Below, in pieces: positions 1 to 7,250 of a stretch of DNA of 11,949 bases; positions within the stretch are counted from its first letter, which is position 1; each line of letters opens with the position of its first letter. Position numbers and translations under genes: made by a program. A model generated the notes under the pieces. The model saw nothing but the letters and a program-made list of their open reading frames with translations. It had not been told where the DNA came from and did not search any database. The DNA comes from Goniomonas avonlea (Eukaryota; Cryptophyceae; Goniomonadida; Goniomonadaceae). The stretch covers positions 1-11,949 of the forward strand of contig QUTJ01031467.1 of assembly GCA_003573635.1 (NCBI GenBank), in the 5' to 3' direction.

Positions 1-33
1 CTGACCAATAGTTAGTCAAGGTTTTACCCAGCC

Positions 34-98
34 CCTCCCACTCCCTCTCCCTCTCCCACTCCCTCTCCCTCTCCCTCTCCCTCTCCCTCTCCCTCCCC
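34..98. repeat. (CTCCCT)n hexanucleotide repeat
   Basis: About ten imperfect copies of CTCCCT/CTCCCA form a pure pyrimidine tract inside the last visible intron of the alditol oxidase-like gene. It is an interior microsatellite; the flanks are unique sequence. Confidence 0.9.
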
Positions 99-210
99 TG
101 CTTCGGGGAGCAGGCCGGCTATTCGTTAATAGTTTCCATCACTGGCACATCGTTGATCATCCTATGCGCCTCTGTTGCTAGTGTCCGACACAGTGATGAT
201 TATGGAGGAA

Positions 211-482
211 CGGGTTTGGCCATTCTTGGGAGGAGTGGGAGTGAGAGCGTGAAAGAAGAGAAGGAGAGAGGGAGAGAGGGAAGGGGGTACCAAAGCGAGG
301 AGAGGGAGGGAGAGGGAGGGAGCGAGGGAGAGAGGGGGGGGGGGGCTAAGGGAGAGGGACGAGGGCGAGGGGCTGAAGGAGAGGGACGGACAAGAGAGAG
401 TAACGAGGGAGAACGAGGGACAAGGAGAGGAACGAGAGAGGAACGGGACAGAGGGACGAGGCGGATGAGGGGCGAGAAGAGG
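211..482. repeat. Long purine-rich tract (GGGAGA/GGGACGA type)
   Basis: About 270 bases are almost all G and A on the plus strand, with short motifs GGGAGA and GGGACGAG and a run of ten Gs near 337-346. On the transcribed minus strand it is a polypyrimidine stretch within an intron. Open reading frames here are Arg/Glu/Gly low-complexity artefacts. Confidence 0.85.
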
Positions 483-492
483 GCAAGTTTAC

Positions 493-735
493 CTCGGCGA
501 TGAGCAAGACACCCCTGTTGAGATGCACGAGAGCTTGAGGGGTTTGGAGGGTGTGGTTCAGTGCTGACACTGCTTGCTTGGACCTGCTGTAAGGCACAAA
601 AAACTCTGATTGGAGCTCCTGCAACTGGCAGTTAGTGGCAGTGTGGAGTTGCTCGTGCTCGACCCTGCGAAAAGCGCAAGGATGCTCACAAGCACCGCAG
701 CAGCACGCAGTGGCAATCTGTCTGTCAGTCTGTCT

Positions 736-766
<31 letters not shown>

Positions 767-2629
767 AGTCAGTCAACTGATCTCAGCGCGCGCGCACAAA
801 CCCCACACACACACGCACCCTGCCATCGCTGATCTCACTCACTCTCCCATTGGACTGATCTCAGAATACACCTCTCGCTCGCTCGCTCTCTCTGTGTGTG
901 TGCGTTTGTGTCTTGTCTGTGTCTGTCTGTCTCTCGCCTCTAGCTCTCTCTCGCAGTTTCTGAAGCTCAAGTGGAATCAGGGCTGGAGACATGGAAGGAG
1001 GAGGTGAGCCGGTGAGTGTGAGAGAGAGGACAAGCCATTCAGGAACCGCTGAGCGACCACAGACCCCTTGGAAACCAGAGACCTGCCTGAAGCAAAGAGG
1101 GAGCGAGTGAGGGGGATCGAGCTGGGTAGGAACATAGGAAGGGGAGGGCGGGAGAGGGTTGGAAGGGAGGGGTGTAGGCAGCAGAGGGAGCTCCCCTTTC
1201 CTCCTCTCCCTTTCCCTCCCACCCCGTTCACTCCACTCCCCCCCCCCCATCCACTCCTTCCGCTCCTTCTTCACTCCTGACTCCTCGTGTCGTTTTTCAC
1301 TCCACTTTTTCACTCCACCCCTCGCTGCACTGCTCCCTCACGTCCTTGCAGTGAGAGAAGGAGAGAACACGCAGAAAAGAAAAAAACGTACTGCGCCGAC
1401 GCTTGGGGTCGCGTCAGGTCGGAAGTGGGGAAGGACTTCGTGCCACGGAAGCGCCACACCTTGCTGTGTGCTGGGACTTGGATCTAGGCCGGGGACAGGA
1501 TGCTTTTGAACCTGTTCGGGGCGTGCGTTGGATCGACAGTGTCAAGACCTCATACTGTCCCTGTTGTATGAACGCCTCTCACCAGTGTGGTGGCAGCGCT
1601 CAGTCTTTAGTGAAATTCAGTCGCAATGCTAATTTCGCAGACAAAGTTGAACTGTGTTAGAGTTAGCTGAGTTAGGCTCGTCGGCGCACATTAGCAGCAG
1701 CAGTGCCGAGCAGAGAGGGAGGCAGCGGTGCACGAAACTCCTCATCTGGGACTCGTCTCTTGACCCAGACGTCCACTGTTGACGAGACGCCCCAGCGTGT
1801 GAACATGCTCACGCTGTACCCTGCTTTATCCGTGAGGGCTCCAGAGAGAGGAGGCGACTCACCCAAAGAAAAAACAGCGTTAAACGAATCGGCTTCGAGT
1901 AGCGCAGCCATCGGAACTGGACTGTACACAGTTTGGATCACCTAGGAAGCAGTCAGGGATCTGAGCGAGCACAGGCCAGGGACCTGATAGGTCGGTTCCA
2001 CGTCCAGCGACACGCTCGTAACAATACCCAGTGATCCAGCCATTATCAATGCTTCCTGGAAACGTTTTGGATCTTTCTCGAGGGAAAAGGACTCCAACTC
2101 GCCGCTGGCCGTAACCAATTCAAAGCCTGATACGGCAGTGGCGAGATTCCCGTTGCCAAGCCCTGATCCGTGAGTAGCTGCCAGAATCAATATCGAACGA
2201 TCGCCAAAGACCTCTACCTGTGATGCAAGCTCCAACAACCGAAATGTGGGGAAGAGAGGCCAGGTTGTGCAACGCCCAGCCTCTCGAGTGAAGCCACGGG
2301 CCAAGCACTCCGTAAGATACCCCCGCCTCACAATGCACTGTCGCATGCGCCGCATCGCGAACCTTTAAACCCAAAATTTTGTCCATTCTTTGCACCAACA
2401 CGTGGGTTCCAGTGGTGTCTGCCAGGGAATTGAAGCAGTGCTTTGTTCCCAGCCCATGAGCACGCTAGCGAGCCAATGAGTCGAATGAAACAGCACAACA
2501 GCACCTGGGCACCTGGACACCACGAACTACTTTGATCACGTCCTTGACTGTGACTGGCTCGGCTACCCCATCAGCTGAGTACCTGAGGTTGCCTGCCCAG
2601 TTCGAGGCGTGCGTCTCACCGAGGCTCAT
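493..2629 (-). CDS. FAD-linked alditol/xylitol oxidase-like protein, 3' end off the left edge
   Basis: Exons, in transcript order: 2629-2513, 2464-2218, 2177-1984, 1941-1863, 1820-1690, 1511-1392, 618-493. All junctions are GT..AG and keep frame, giving 338 residues. The product resembles VAO/PCMH flavoproteins of the alditol oxidase/L-gulonolactone oxidase group, which oxidise sugar alcohols or aldonolactones and reduce O2 to H2O2. The N-terminus has NWAGNLRY, as in xylitol/alditol oxidases. GTKHCFN (residues 45-51) places a His at 48 where the family links FAD covalently; the following residue is Cys rather than the usual Ser. Next come ATHGSGLGNGN (122-132), YSVSMFTRW (214-222), WVKRR (231-235), LPHF and ELQSEFFVP. 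Exon 7 ends in LLIAE, whose Glu matches a catalytic Glu of the family; the expected partner IRT must lie in the next exon. The first ATG at 2629 fits the family start. No signal peptide is evident. Substrate cannot be told from sequence. Confidence 0.87.
718..776. repeat. (GTCA/GTCT)n tetranucleotide repeat
   Basis: Mixed GTCT and GTCA units resolve into about ten uninterrupted CAGT units. It lies in the 773-nt intron (1391-619) of the alditol oxidase-like gene. CT- and GT-rich low-complexity sequence follows at about 800-960. Confidence 0.9.
1014..1064 (-). repeat. Dispersed TC-tailed element, copy in the alditol oxidase-like intron
   Basis: Read on the minus strand it is TCTGTGGTCGCTCAGCGGT, then TCCTGAATGGCTTG, then a CTCTCTCTCAC tail. 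It matches the copy at 4653-4688 over about 33 bases with one substitution and one single-base length difference. It is in sense orientation in the 773-nt intron of a gene whose other internal introns are 40-48 or 178 nt. Confidence 0.75.
1178..1321. repeat. Pyrimidine-rich low-complexity segment
   Basis: This stretch is C/T-rich, with runs such as CCCTTTCCTCC, a poly-C run near 1238-1247 and repeated CACTCC units. It lies in the 773-nt intron of the alditol oxidase-like gene. The reading frames across it are compositional and give no recognisable protein. Confidence 0.7.
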
Positions 2630-2895
2630 GGACTCTACAGTCCGGCTGCTTGGCAGCTTGGGTCAGTGACCGTCAGGATCTTTCGCGTATGAACATCGTC
2701 AAACGGTGACGGGTTGATGATAATAATCGCAACTCATCTTTTAACCGACGAAATCTCTTGACGGGGTACAATTGTATCTCGATGCGCAATTATTTGATCC
2801 GCAATTTTGGGAATTTTGACCGAATTTGGCACCGAATTTGCAATTTGTGTGGAATTTGACAGATTTTCAGATTTTCAGCCCCACAACAAAACAGA
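2630..2895. promoter_or_regulatory. Divergent intergenic region with repeated AATTTG motifs
   Basis: This gap separates the start codons of the alditol oxidase-like and YHYH genes and should hold both promoters. Between 2801 and 2860 there are six copies of (G/C)AATTT(T)G, spaced about 7-12 bases apart. Two tandem CAGATTTT units (2860-2878) follow, 18 bases before the YHYH ATG. No clear TATA box is seen. Regulatory function is inferred only from position and repetition. Confidence 0.45.
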
Positions 2896-4045
2896 ATGAT
2901 GCGTCTTGCTCTGCCCCTGTTCCTTCTGGTTTCTGTTTCGTTGGCCACTCCGCCACCTGGAGGTGGTCCGCCGGCAGGTGGTGGTCCCGGCGGTAGCACT
3001 TGCACCGGTACCTGTGGGTTGAATTTGTCTGCGAAGTACTTGCTCGATGAGAGCGACGCCACCACTCGAGTCGTTTGGACCAATGGGATTCCCTCCCATC
3101 CGTAGGTTCTTCCTTCTTGTGAAAATGTGGATTCCTTAATTCGAGTCACAGGTACTATACGACTTTTCCTTCCGGACATGCTGCTAATCCTAATGGCGTG
3201 TGCGAGCACCTGCGCAAGCTGTCAATTCCGAAAGTACCGACGCTGGGAAGTATCGTCGCTGTGTCTGCGCTGGGCCCTGTTGGCATCTTGAAGACTGGTG
3301 GATTCATTTACAACCATTTGGACGGACCAGTGACCTCGGCTGATGATCTTGCCATCCCGAATCGTGAAGACTCCATGGACACCTGCCAAGGACACCCGGA
3401 CCAGACCTGCCGGCACGTCTTTTCCTCACCCACTCTCCTCTTTTCGGAGTTTGACGGAAGCACAGGTATCATTACCACAAGAACCCAGAGACCTGCATCA
3501 GTGGTTACAGCGACTGCACCTTGATCGGCTACCTCGCCGACGGTTTCCCCATCTACAGCTACTGCACAGTCTCCGGTGTTCAGCTCAAGAGCTGCTACAA
3601 ACTCAACTCAGGCGCCTCAGGCACCGACAGCAGCGACTACACGTGAGTCCTGCGTTTTACTTTCACGAGACCTGAAGGTGCTTCGCAGCTACGATACGGC
3701 CAGCAAAGCGGCGGGCACCTGCCACCTGGACGAGGCGAATGGCTATTGCTTCACGGATGGGACCCGTGGCATCGCCACTCCCGGTTGCCGATACGGTTAT
3801 GTTCTGACCCCCAACTGTGAGCCCTTATCCATGCCCCTTCCAATGTTTCTCACTCCCTGACAGATCCGTTCGTGATTCCTGGCTATCACGGGGCCACTTG
3901 GTACGGTCTGGAAACCGTCACCTCCCTTCCAAGCGACGTTACGACTACCGAGGACCCGAACGGACTCAGTGCCTCGTCCGTGCTTTCAGTCTCCGTCGCC
4001 ACCCTCGTGCTGGTTGGCGCTGCGACCCTCACCCTTCTGTTGTAA
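2896..4045 (+). CDS. Secreted YHYH-domain protein, probably GPI-anchored or membrane-tethered
   Basis: Exons are 2896-3101, 3152-3412, 3466-3642, 3689-3816 and 3864-4045, giving 317 residues. The N-terminus MMRLALPLFLLVSVSLA is a typical signal peptide. A Pro/Gly-rich linker (about 19-33) and a Cys-containing ectodomain follow. The motif YHYH is at 157-160, followed by GYLADGFPIYSYC and LDEANG (228-233), the conserved blocks of the YHYH family, whose biochemical role is not established. The C-terminus is a Ser-rich spacer and a hydrophobic tail, SVATLVLVGAATLTLLL, ending at the stop. That shape fits a GPI-attachment signal or a C-terminal anchor. Many Cys suggest disulphides. Four introns are 46-53 nt; intron 2 uses GC..AG. 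The protein probably faces the cell surface or a vesicle lumen. Confidence 0.85.
3413..3465 (+). other. GC-AG intron in the YHYH gene
   Basis: Only a donor of GCACGT after TGCCG, with acceptor AAGCACAG, joins the two exons in a frame that gives CR-YHYH-KNPE. The nearest GT donor (3417) puts the downstream exon out of frame and destroys the YHYH motif. Length is 53 nt, like its neighbours. Confidence 0.7.
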
Positions 4046-4095
4046 AAGTTGAGAGTAAATTCGAAGTGTTTCTCCTTGTTTTATTCAAATGACAG

Positions 4096-4320
4096 GTCGC
4101 AAGCGCATCAAGAGAGGTTTTGATTCAAGTCCAGACACCGCACTCACATCAAGTTTGACAAGACACGTCTAGTTTGACAAGACACGTCAAATCAAAAGAT
4201 TGAGTCAAGTCCATGCACCGCACACATCAAGTGTTGACAAGACACATCACAGAGGTCAAGCTCATCAAAAGAAGGTTTTGATTCAAGTCCAGGCACCACA
4301 CAGGGCGCCACACAAGCATC
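4096..4320. repeat. Degenerate tandem repeat with about 79-bp period
   Basis: The landmark GATTCAAGTCCA (GAGTCAAGTCCA in copy 2) recurs at 4122, 4202 and 4280. Each is followed by (G/T)CACC(G/A)CACA, and the first two also by CATCAAG and GACAAGACAC. About two and a half diverged copies fill the gap between the convergent YHYH and enoyl-CoA hydratase genes (4046-4367). Within copy 1 a shorter unit, AGTTTGACAAGACACGTC, is itself duplicated. Confidence 0.75.
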
Positions 4321-4367
4321 ATGTTGGACGTCAAGAAAATACTTGACATTTGGCCACTTTGACGGAT

Positions 4368-4560
4368 CTACTGGTGCTTCCAGGAAGGCTTCCTCTTCTC
4401 CACGAAGGCGCCCATACCCTCCTTTTGGTCGGCCTGTAACAAGCTGTTACATGTGCCACACGAACTTTGTTGTACTAGGCAGGTCTACGGATCTGTGGCT
4501 GCTCTGCAGTTTTTCAAGTGCTTGAATACTCTTCCTCGCTCTCTTTCTCTCTCTCTCTCC

Positions 4561-4607
<47 letters not shown>

Positions 4608-4715
4608 CTCTTCTCTCTCTTCTCTCTTATGCCTTCAGCAGGCCCTCACGAGTCTGTGGCCGCTCAGCGGTCCTGAATGGCTTGAATTCTCTCTCTCTCT
4701 CTCTGTCTCTCTCTG

Positions 4716-4747
<32 letters not shown>

Positions 4748-6257
4748 TGTCTCTCTCTCTGTCTCTCTCTCTGTCTCTCACTCACTCACTCTCGCTCTCT
4801 CTCTCCCCTCTTTCTCCCCTCTCCTCCTCTCCTCGCCCCCCCCTCTCCCTGTCTCTCCTTCTACCTCCCCCTCTTATTCTTCTCAGAAGGAGAGACAGAG
4901 GGAGACAGAGAAGGTGGTGTGTGTGTGGTGCGAACGAGCGAGAACGAGAGACACAGAGACACAGAGAGAGACAGGCACATACCAGAGAGAGAGGGAAGGG
5001 GGGGGGAGAGGGAGAACGAAAAGAGAGAGAGCAAGAGAGAGAGAGAGAGAGAGAGTCTGGCACCGTCGCAAAGCAGGAATGGAAGGCGCGCAGCTCCGTG
5101 CGAAGACCCTCCTGCAGCGTTGTCTCGAACGCTGCGTTCACCGCCTCCTTTGCCATCAACACTGTTCCCAAACATAGGTCAGTGCTCCGTCGGACCAAAC
5201 CGTTTCGATGAGACACACCCGCAGGGAGCGACATGCTGGCAATCACTTCAGCCGTTTTGATGGCCTCGTCGACGGTGGTATCCTTCGGGAACACCTTGCT
5301 CACGAGCCCAGCAGCCTCGGCCTCCGTCGCGGAAATGAACTTTCCTACGCCATAGCGAAGATCAGGGCGCATGTCAACACATCGCATTTTTTCAAGACTC
5401 GTGCAGGAGTGGCGAAATTAGTAAGACGTGTTGATCACCTGTGAGAACCATCTCCATTGCCTTGGATTTACCAATGGCCTTGGTCAGCCTCTGAGTGCCA
5501 CCCGCTCCTGCGGATTGCCAAAAAGGTCAAAAGATGGACCTCAAGAGACATCCTAGATCCGCACCTGGGATGGCGCCGATTGAGATCTCTGGCTGCCCAA
5601 AAGTTGCGTTGTCGCCAGCTGGAAGTCGAGTCAAGAACGAATCATGGAAAGCAAGCAGACGTACCATAAATGATATCGCACATCATGGCGAGCTCACAGC
5701 CACCACCGAGTGCGAATCCGTTCACGGCCGCAATAATGGGCTTGCGGGTCTGCGCCAGTCGGACTCGTGAAAAAGCAACGATGAAACCTGGAACGCACCT
5801 TGCCTGCCTGTTGCCAGGATGCGAACCCATTAGTAAGATAAAAGTCCATGAACGACTTCGCCGCCATTTCTTTGATGTCAGCCCCGGCAGCAAACGCTTT
5901 CGTGCCAGCGCCAGTTAGGACGATTGCGCCGATGTCCGCGTCCTTGTCCAACGCCCCAAGGGCGCCTGTAAGCTCACCCATGAGAGCGTCACACAAAGCA
6001 TTCAACGCCTTGGGTCGGTTCAGCTGAATGATGGCAATCCTTCCACGCTTTTCAACGAGGATGTTCTCGTAAGTGCCTGCGGAGTGGGTGAATCTCACAC
6101 AAACCATTCAACACAGACAACCAGCATCGGCGGAGAAGAACCGGGGGGCAACAGAGAACGCTGAAACGTGCGCAGCCAAACGCCCCTGTGCAACTGGACG
6201 CCGAGCAGCAGTGGAAATCAACGAACGAGCAAGGAGGGGAGCAGCGCGGCGCAGCAT
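4368..6257 (-). CDS. ECHS1: Mitochondrial short-chain enoyl-CoA hydratase
   Basis: Exons in order: 6257-6122, 6076-5799, 5749-5665, 5618-5565, 5507-5439, 5344-5219, 5161-5064 and 4433-4368. They give a complete protein of 303 residues. It hydrates trans-2-enoyl-CoA to 3-hydroxyacyl-CoA in beta-oxidation. Residues 1-45 form an Arg/Ala/Ser-rich presequence without acidic residues until SAD near its end, so import into mitochondria is likely. The crotonase core follows closely: [89 protein letters not shown]. Both catalytic Glu are present, E157 (GGCEL) and E177 (QPEI), 20 apart as in mammalian ECHS1. Five introns are 45-57 nt, one is 94, and the last is 630 nt, swollen by TC repeats and two dispersed-element copies in antisense. 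Confidence 0.95.
4492..4627 (+). repeat. Dispersed TC-tailed element, diverged copy in ECH intron 7
   Basis: It reads TCTGTGGCTGCTCTGCAGT, then GTGCTTGAAT, then CTCTTCCTCGCTCTC and a long CT run. It is a diverged relative of the copy 160 bases downstream, with the same order of core then pyrimidine tail. Its position in the last ECH intron is antisense to the gene. Confidence 0.55.
4653..4855 (+). repeat. Dispersed TC-tailed element, best copy, in ECH intron 7
   Basis: The core TCTGTGGCCGCTCAGCGGT is followed by CCTGAATGGCTTG and AAT, and then by more than 150 bases of (CT)n with interspersed CTGT. The 33-base core matches the minus-strand copy at 1031-1063. It is antisense to the ECH gene and fills much of the 630-nt intron. 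Confidence 0.75.
4868..5055. repeat. (GA)n-rich tract in ECH intron 7
   Basis: This purine-rich microsatellite (GAGA, GACA, GGGAG motifs) lies immediately beside the CT tract at 4688-4855. The two are complementary and could pair as a long imperfect hairpin in DNA or pre-mRNA. It begins just inside the donor site of intron 7 (5063). Confidence 0.8.
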
Positions 6258-6452
6258 GAGGAGAGTTCTTTCTCAAGTTAACTAACTTAGTAAGTTACTT
6301 GTGGCTGTGTGAATCGGCTATCGTATACGATACCAGTACAGTAACCACAAAAATGATTGAAAAAATCGAAAAATCGGATCATGGAGATCCGTGCCGGCTC
6401 ATGATGAACTGTGCGCTTCATCTGGGATCCAGAAGCGATCAAAGGGTGATAA
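6258..6452. promoter_or_regulatory. Divergent intergenic region between ECH and a small membrane-protein gene
   Basis: This gap of about 195 bp holds two inverted repeats. TAACTTA-G-TAAGTTA is at 6283-6297, close to the ECH start. The perfect 14-bp palindrome TATCGTATACGATA is at 6319-6332. Either could be a binding site for a dimeric regulator. An A-rich stretch (6348-6375) follows. Confidence 0.4.
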
Positions 6453-6809
6453 ATGTGGACGAGCAAGCAGCACCTGCTGCTGCCTCAGACTGAACCAACT
6501 ATTATGGTGCTTCCAGGGTTGGCAGTTATTGTGTTTTCCCTCATCGCAGCAGTCGCTGTCGTTGGGTTTGCAGTGTGCTTCGACTCTCTTGAGCAGAAAT
6601 CGTTGAGGGCCCAGTTGGAGAAGGACAAAACAGATGCCATCACACGATCCCTGATAAATCCTGAGCTGGAACACAATCAGAACGTGACGCTTGCCAAGAC
6701 GGACTCGGAGGAGGAACAAGAGCCCATCGCTGCGACCTTAAAAGACCCCGATCTGGAACACATGAAAGAAGCACCCCGCGACAGTTTACAGAAGACCGAG
6801 ATTGGCTGA
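6453..6809 (+). CDS. Small single-pass membrane protein, function unknown
   Basis: A single uninterrupted frame of 118 codons follows directly after an in-frame TAA at 6450. The internal ATG at 6504 (giving 101 residues) is an alternative start and places the hydrophobic segment at the very N-terminus. That helix, GLAVIVFSLIAAVAVVGFAV, could be a membrane anchor or uncleaved signal anchor. The rest is soluble, acidic and rich in Glu, Lys and Leu. It contains two related motifs, INPELEH and KDPDLEH, 33 residues apart. I recognise no family. Support for expression is positional: a divergent promoter region with ECH and an AATAAA signal about 95 bases after the stop. A missed 5' exon is possible. 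Confidence 0.5.
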   Translation: MWTSKQHLLLPQTEPTIMVLPGLAVIVFSLIAAVAVVGFAVCFDSLEQKSLRAQLEKDKTDAITRSLINPELEHNQNVTLAKTDSEEEQEPIAATLKDPDLEHMKEAPRDSLQKTEIG

Positions 6810-6903
6810 AGTTGATTTGAGTCCAAGGACTTTGGGGGTCTTTGAAAACATGGGCTTCCATTCCGATCTTTGTGCGCAAGTAAAACACGCGACAATTTGG
6901 TCA

Positions 6904-6909
6904 AATAAA
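6904..6909 (+). terminator. Candidate polyadenylation signal AATAAA
   Basis: AATAAA lies 95 bases after the stop of the small membrane-protein gene on the same strand. Whether this lineage uses this hexamer is not known from the sequence. Confidence 0.35.
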
Positions 6910-7097
6910 TGGGTTCGAAGCGCGACAACAGATGGTCGTTGGCAAAACAAGTGCGCAGCTGATGCATCTCTGGCGTGACTTGAAATCTGAATGGGACCCA
7001 CTTCGACAAGAGACGCAACGCCACCGTGACGACGGGACCCCGTACGAGAGCATCGCCTCTCTTTCCATATCCGCCCAGCCATGCCAGGCCACGACAT

Positions 7098-7200
7098 ACT
7101 GACCACAGGACACTCCATGACAATACACGCCACGCCATGAAAACACACGCCACGCCGTGACGACAGGACAACGACACACCACGCCCCGACAAGTCACACG
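7098..7200. repeat. Degenerate short tandem repeat with CACGCCACGC
   Basis: Two adjacent 20-bp units, CATGACAATACACGCCACGC and CATGAAAACACACGCCACGC (7118-7157), are flanked by looser relatives containing GACGACAGGAC and CACACCACGCC. It lies in the convergent gap downstream of the START gene. Confidence 0.6.
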
Positions 7201-7250
7201 ATTGAACAACATGTATTCCCCAGTGGGACAAATTCCACGACTTTTCCCTT

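Larger units (their letters stand above)
1..492 (-). other. Last visible intron of the alditol oxidase-like gene
   Basis: The intron opens with GTAAAC at 492 after the codon for Glu. Read on the minus strand, its far end is GACTAAC followed by TATTGGTCAG exactly at base 1. That is a good branch site and 3' splice site, so the next exon probably begins just outside the window. The interior is a pyrimidine tract near the left edge and a long purine tract at 211-482. I found no coding segment in it. Confidence 0.55.
6810..7250. other. Convergent intergenic region without a gene
   Basis: It lies between the stop codons of the small membrane protein and the START gene. It holds the AATAAA signal at 6904 and a degenerate repeat at 7098-7200. 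No frame in it has recognisable content. Confidence 0.6.

Noticed and set aside
34-98. Telomere-like hexamer repeat
   Set aside because: The CTCCCT unit is not a known telomere unit, is short, imperfect and interior to an intron.
153-503. 116-residue Arg/Glu/Gly-rich open frame on the plus strand
   Set aside because: Produced by the purine tract inside an intron of the alditol oxidase-like gene; no domain or start context supports it.
1942-1983. Frameshift or pseudogene damage in the alditol oxidase-like gene
   Set aside because: The apparent frame change is a 42-nt GT..AG intron with a CTGAC branch site; all exons join in frame.
4096-4320. CRISPR-like array
   Set aside because: The three units are diverged, have no constant repeat/unique spacer pattern, and the DNA is eukaryotic with no associated genes.
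4453-5387. Long open frames rich in Ser-Leu or Arg-Glu repeats
   Set aside because: They are translations of the CT/GA microsatellites in ECH intron 7. The true ECH exons at 5161-5064 and 4433-4368 splice cleanly around them.
5401-5440. A tRNA or other small RNA in this stretch
   Set aside because: No cloverleaf or A/B-box pair could be made here or elsewhere in the window by eye; this stretch is part of the 94-nt ECH intron.
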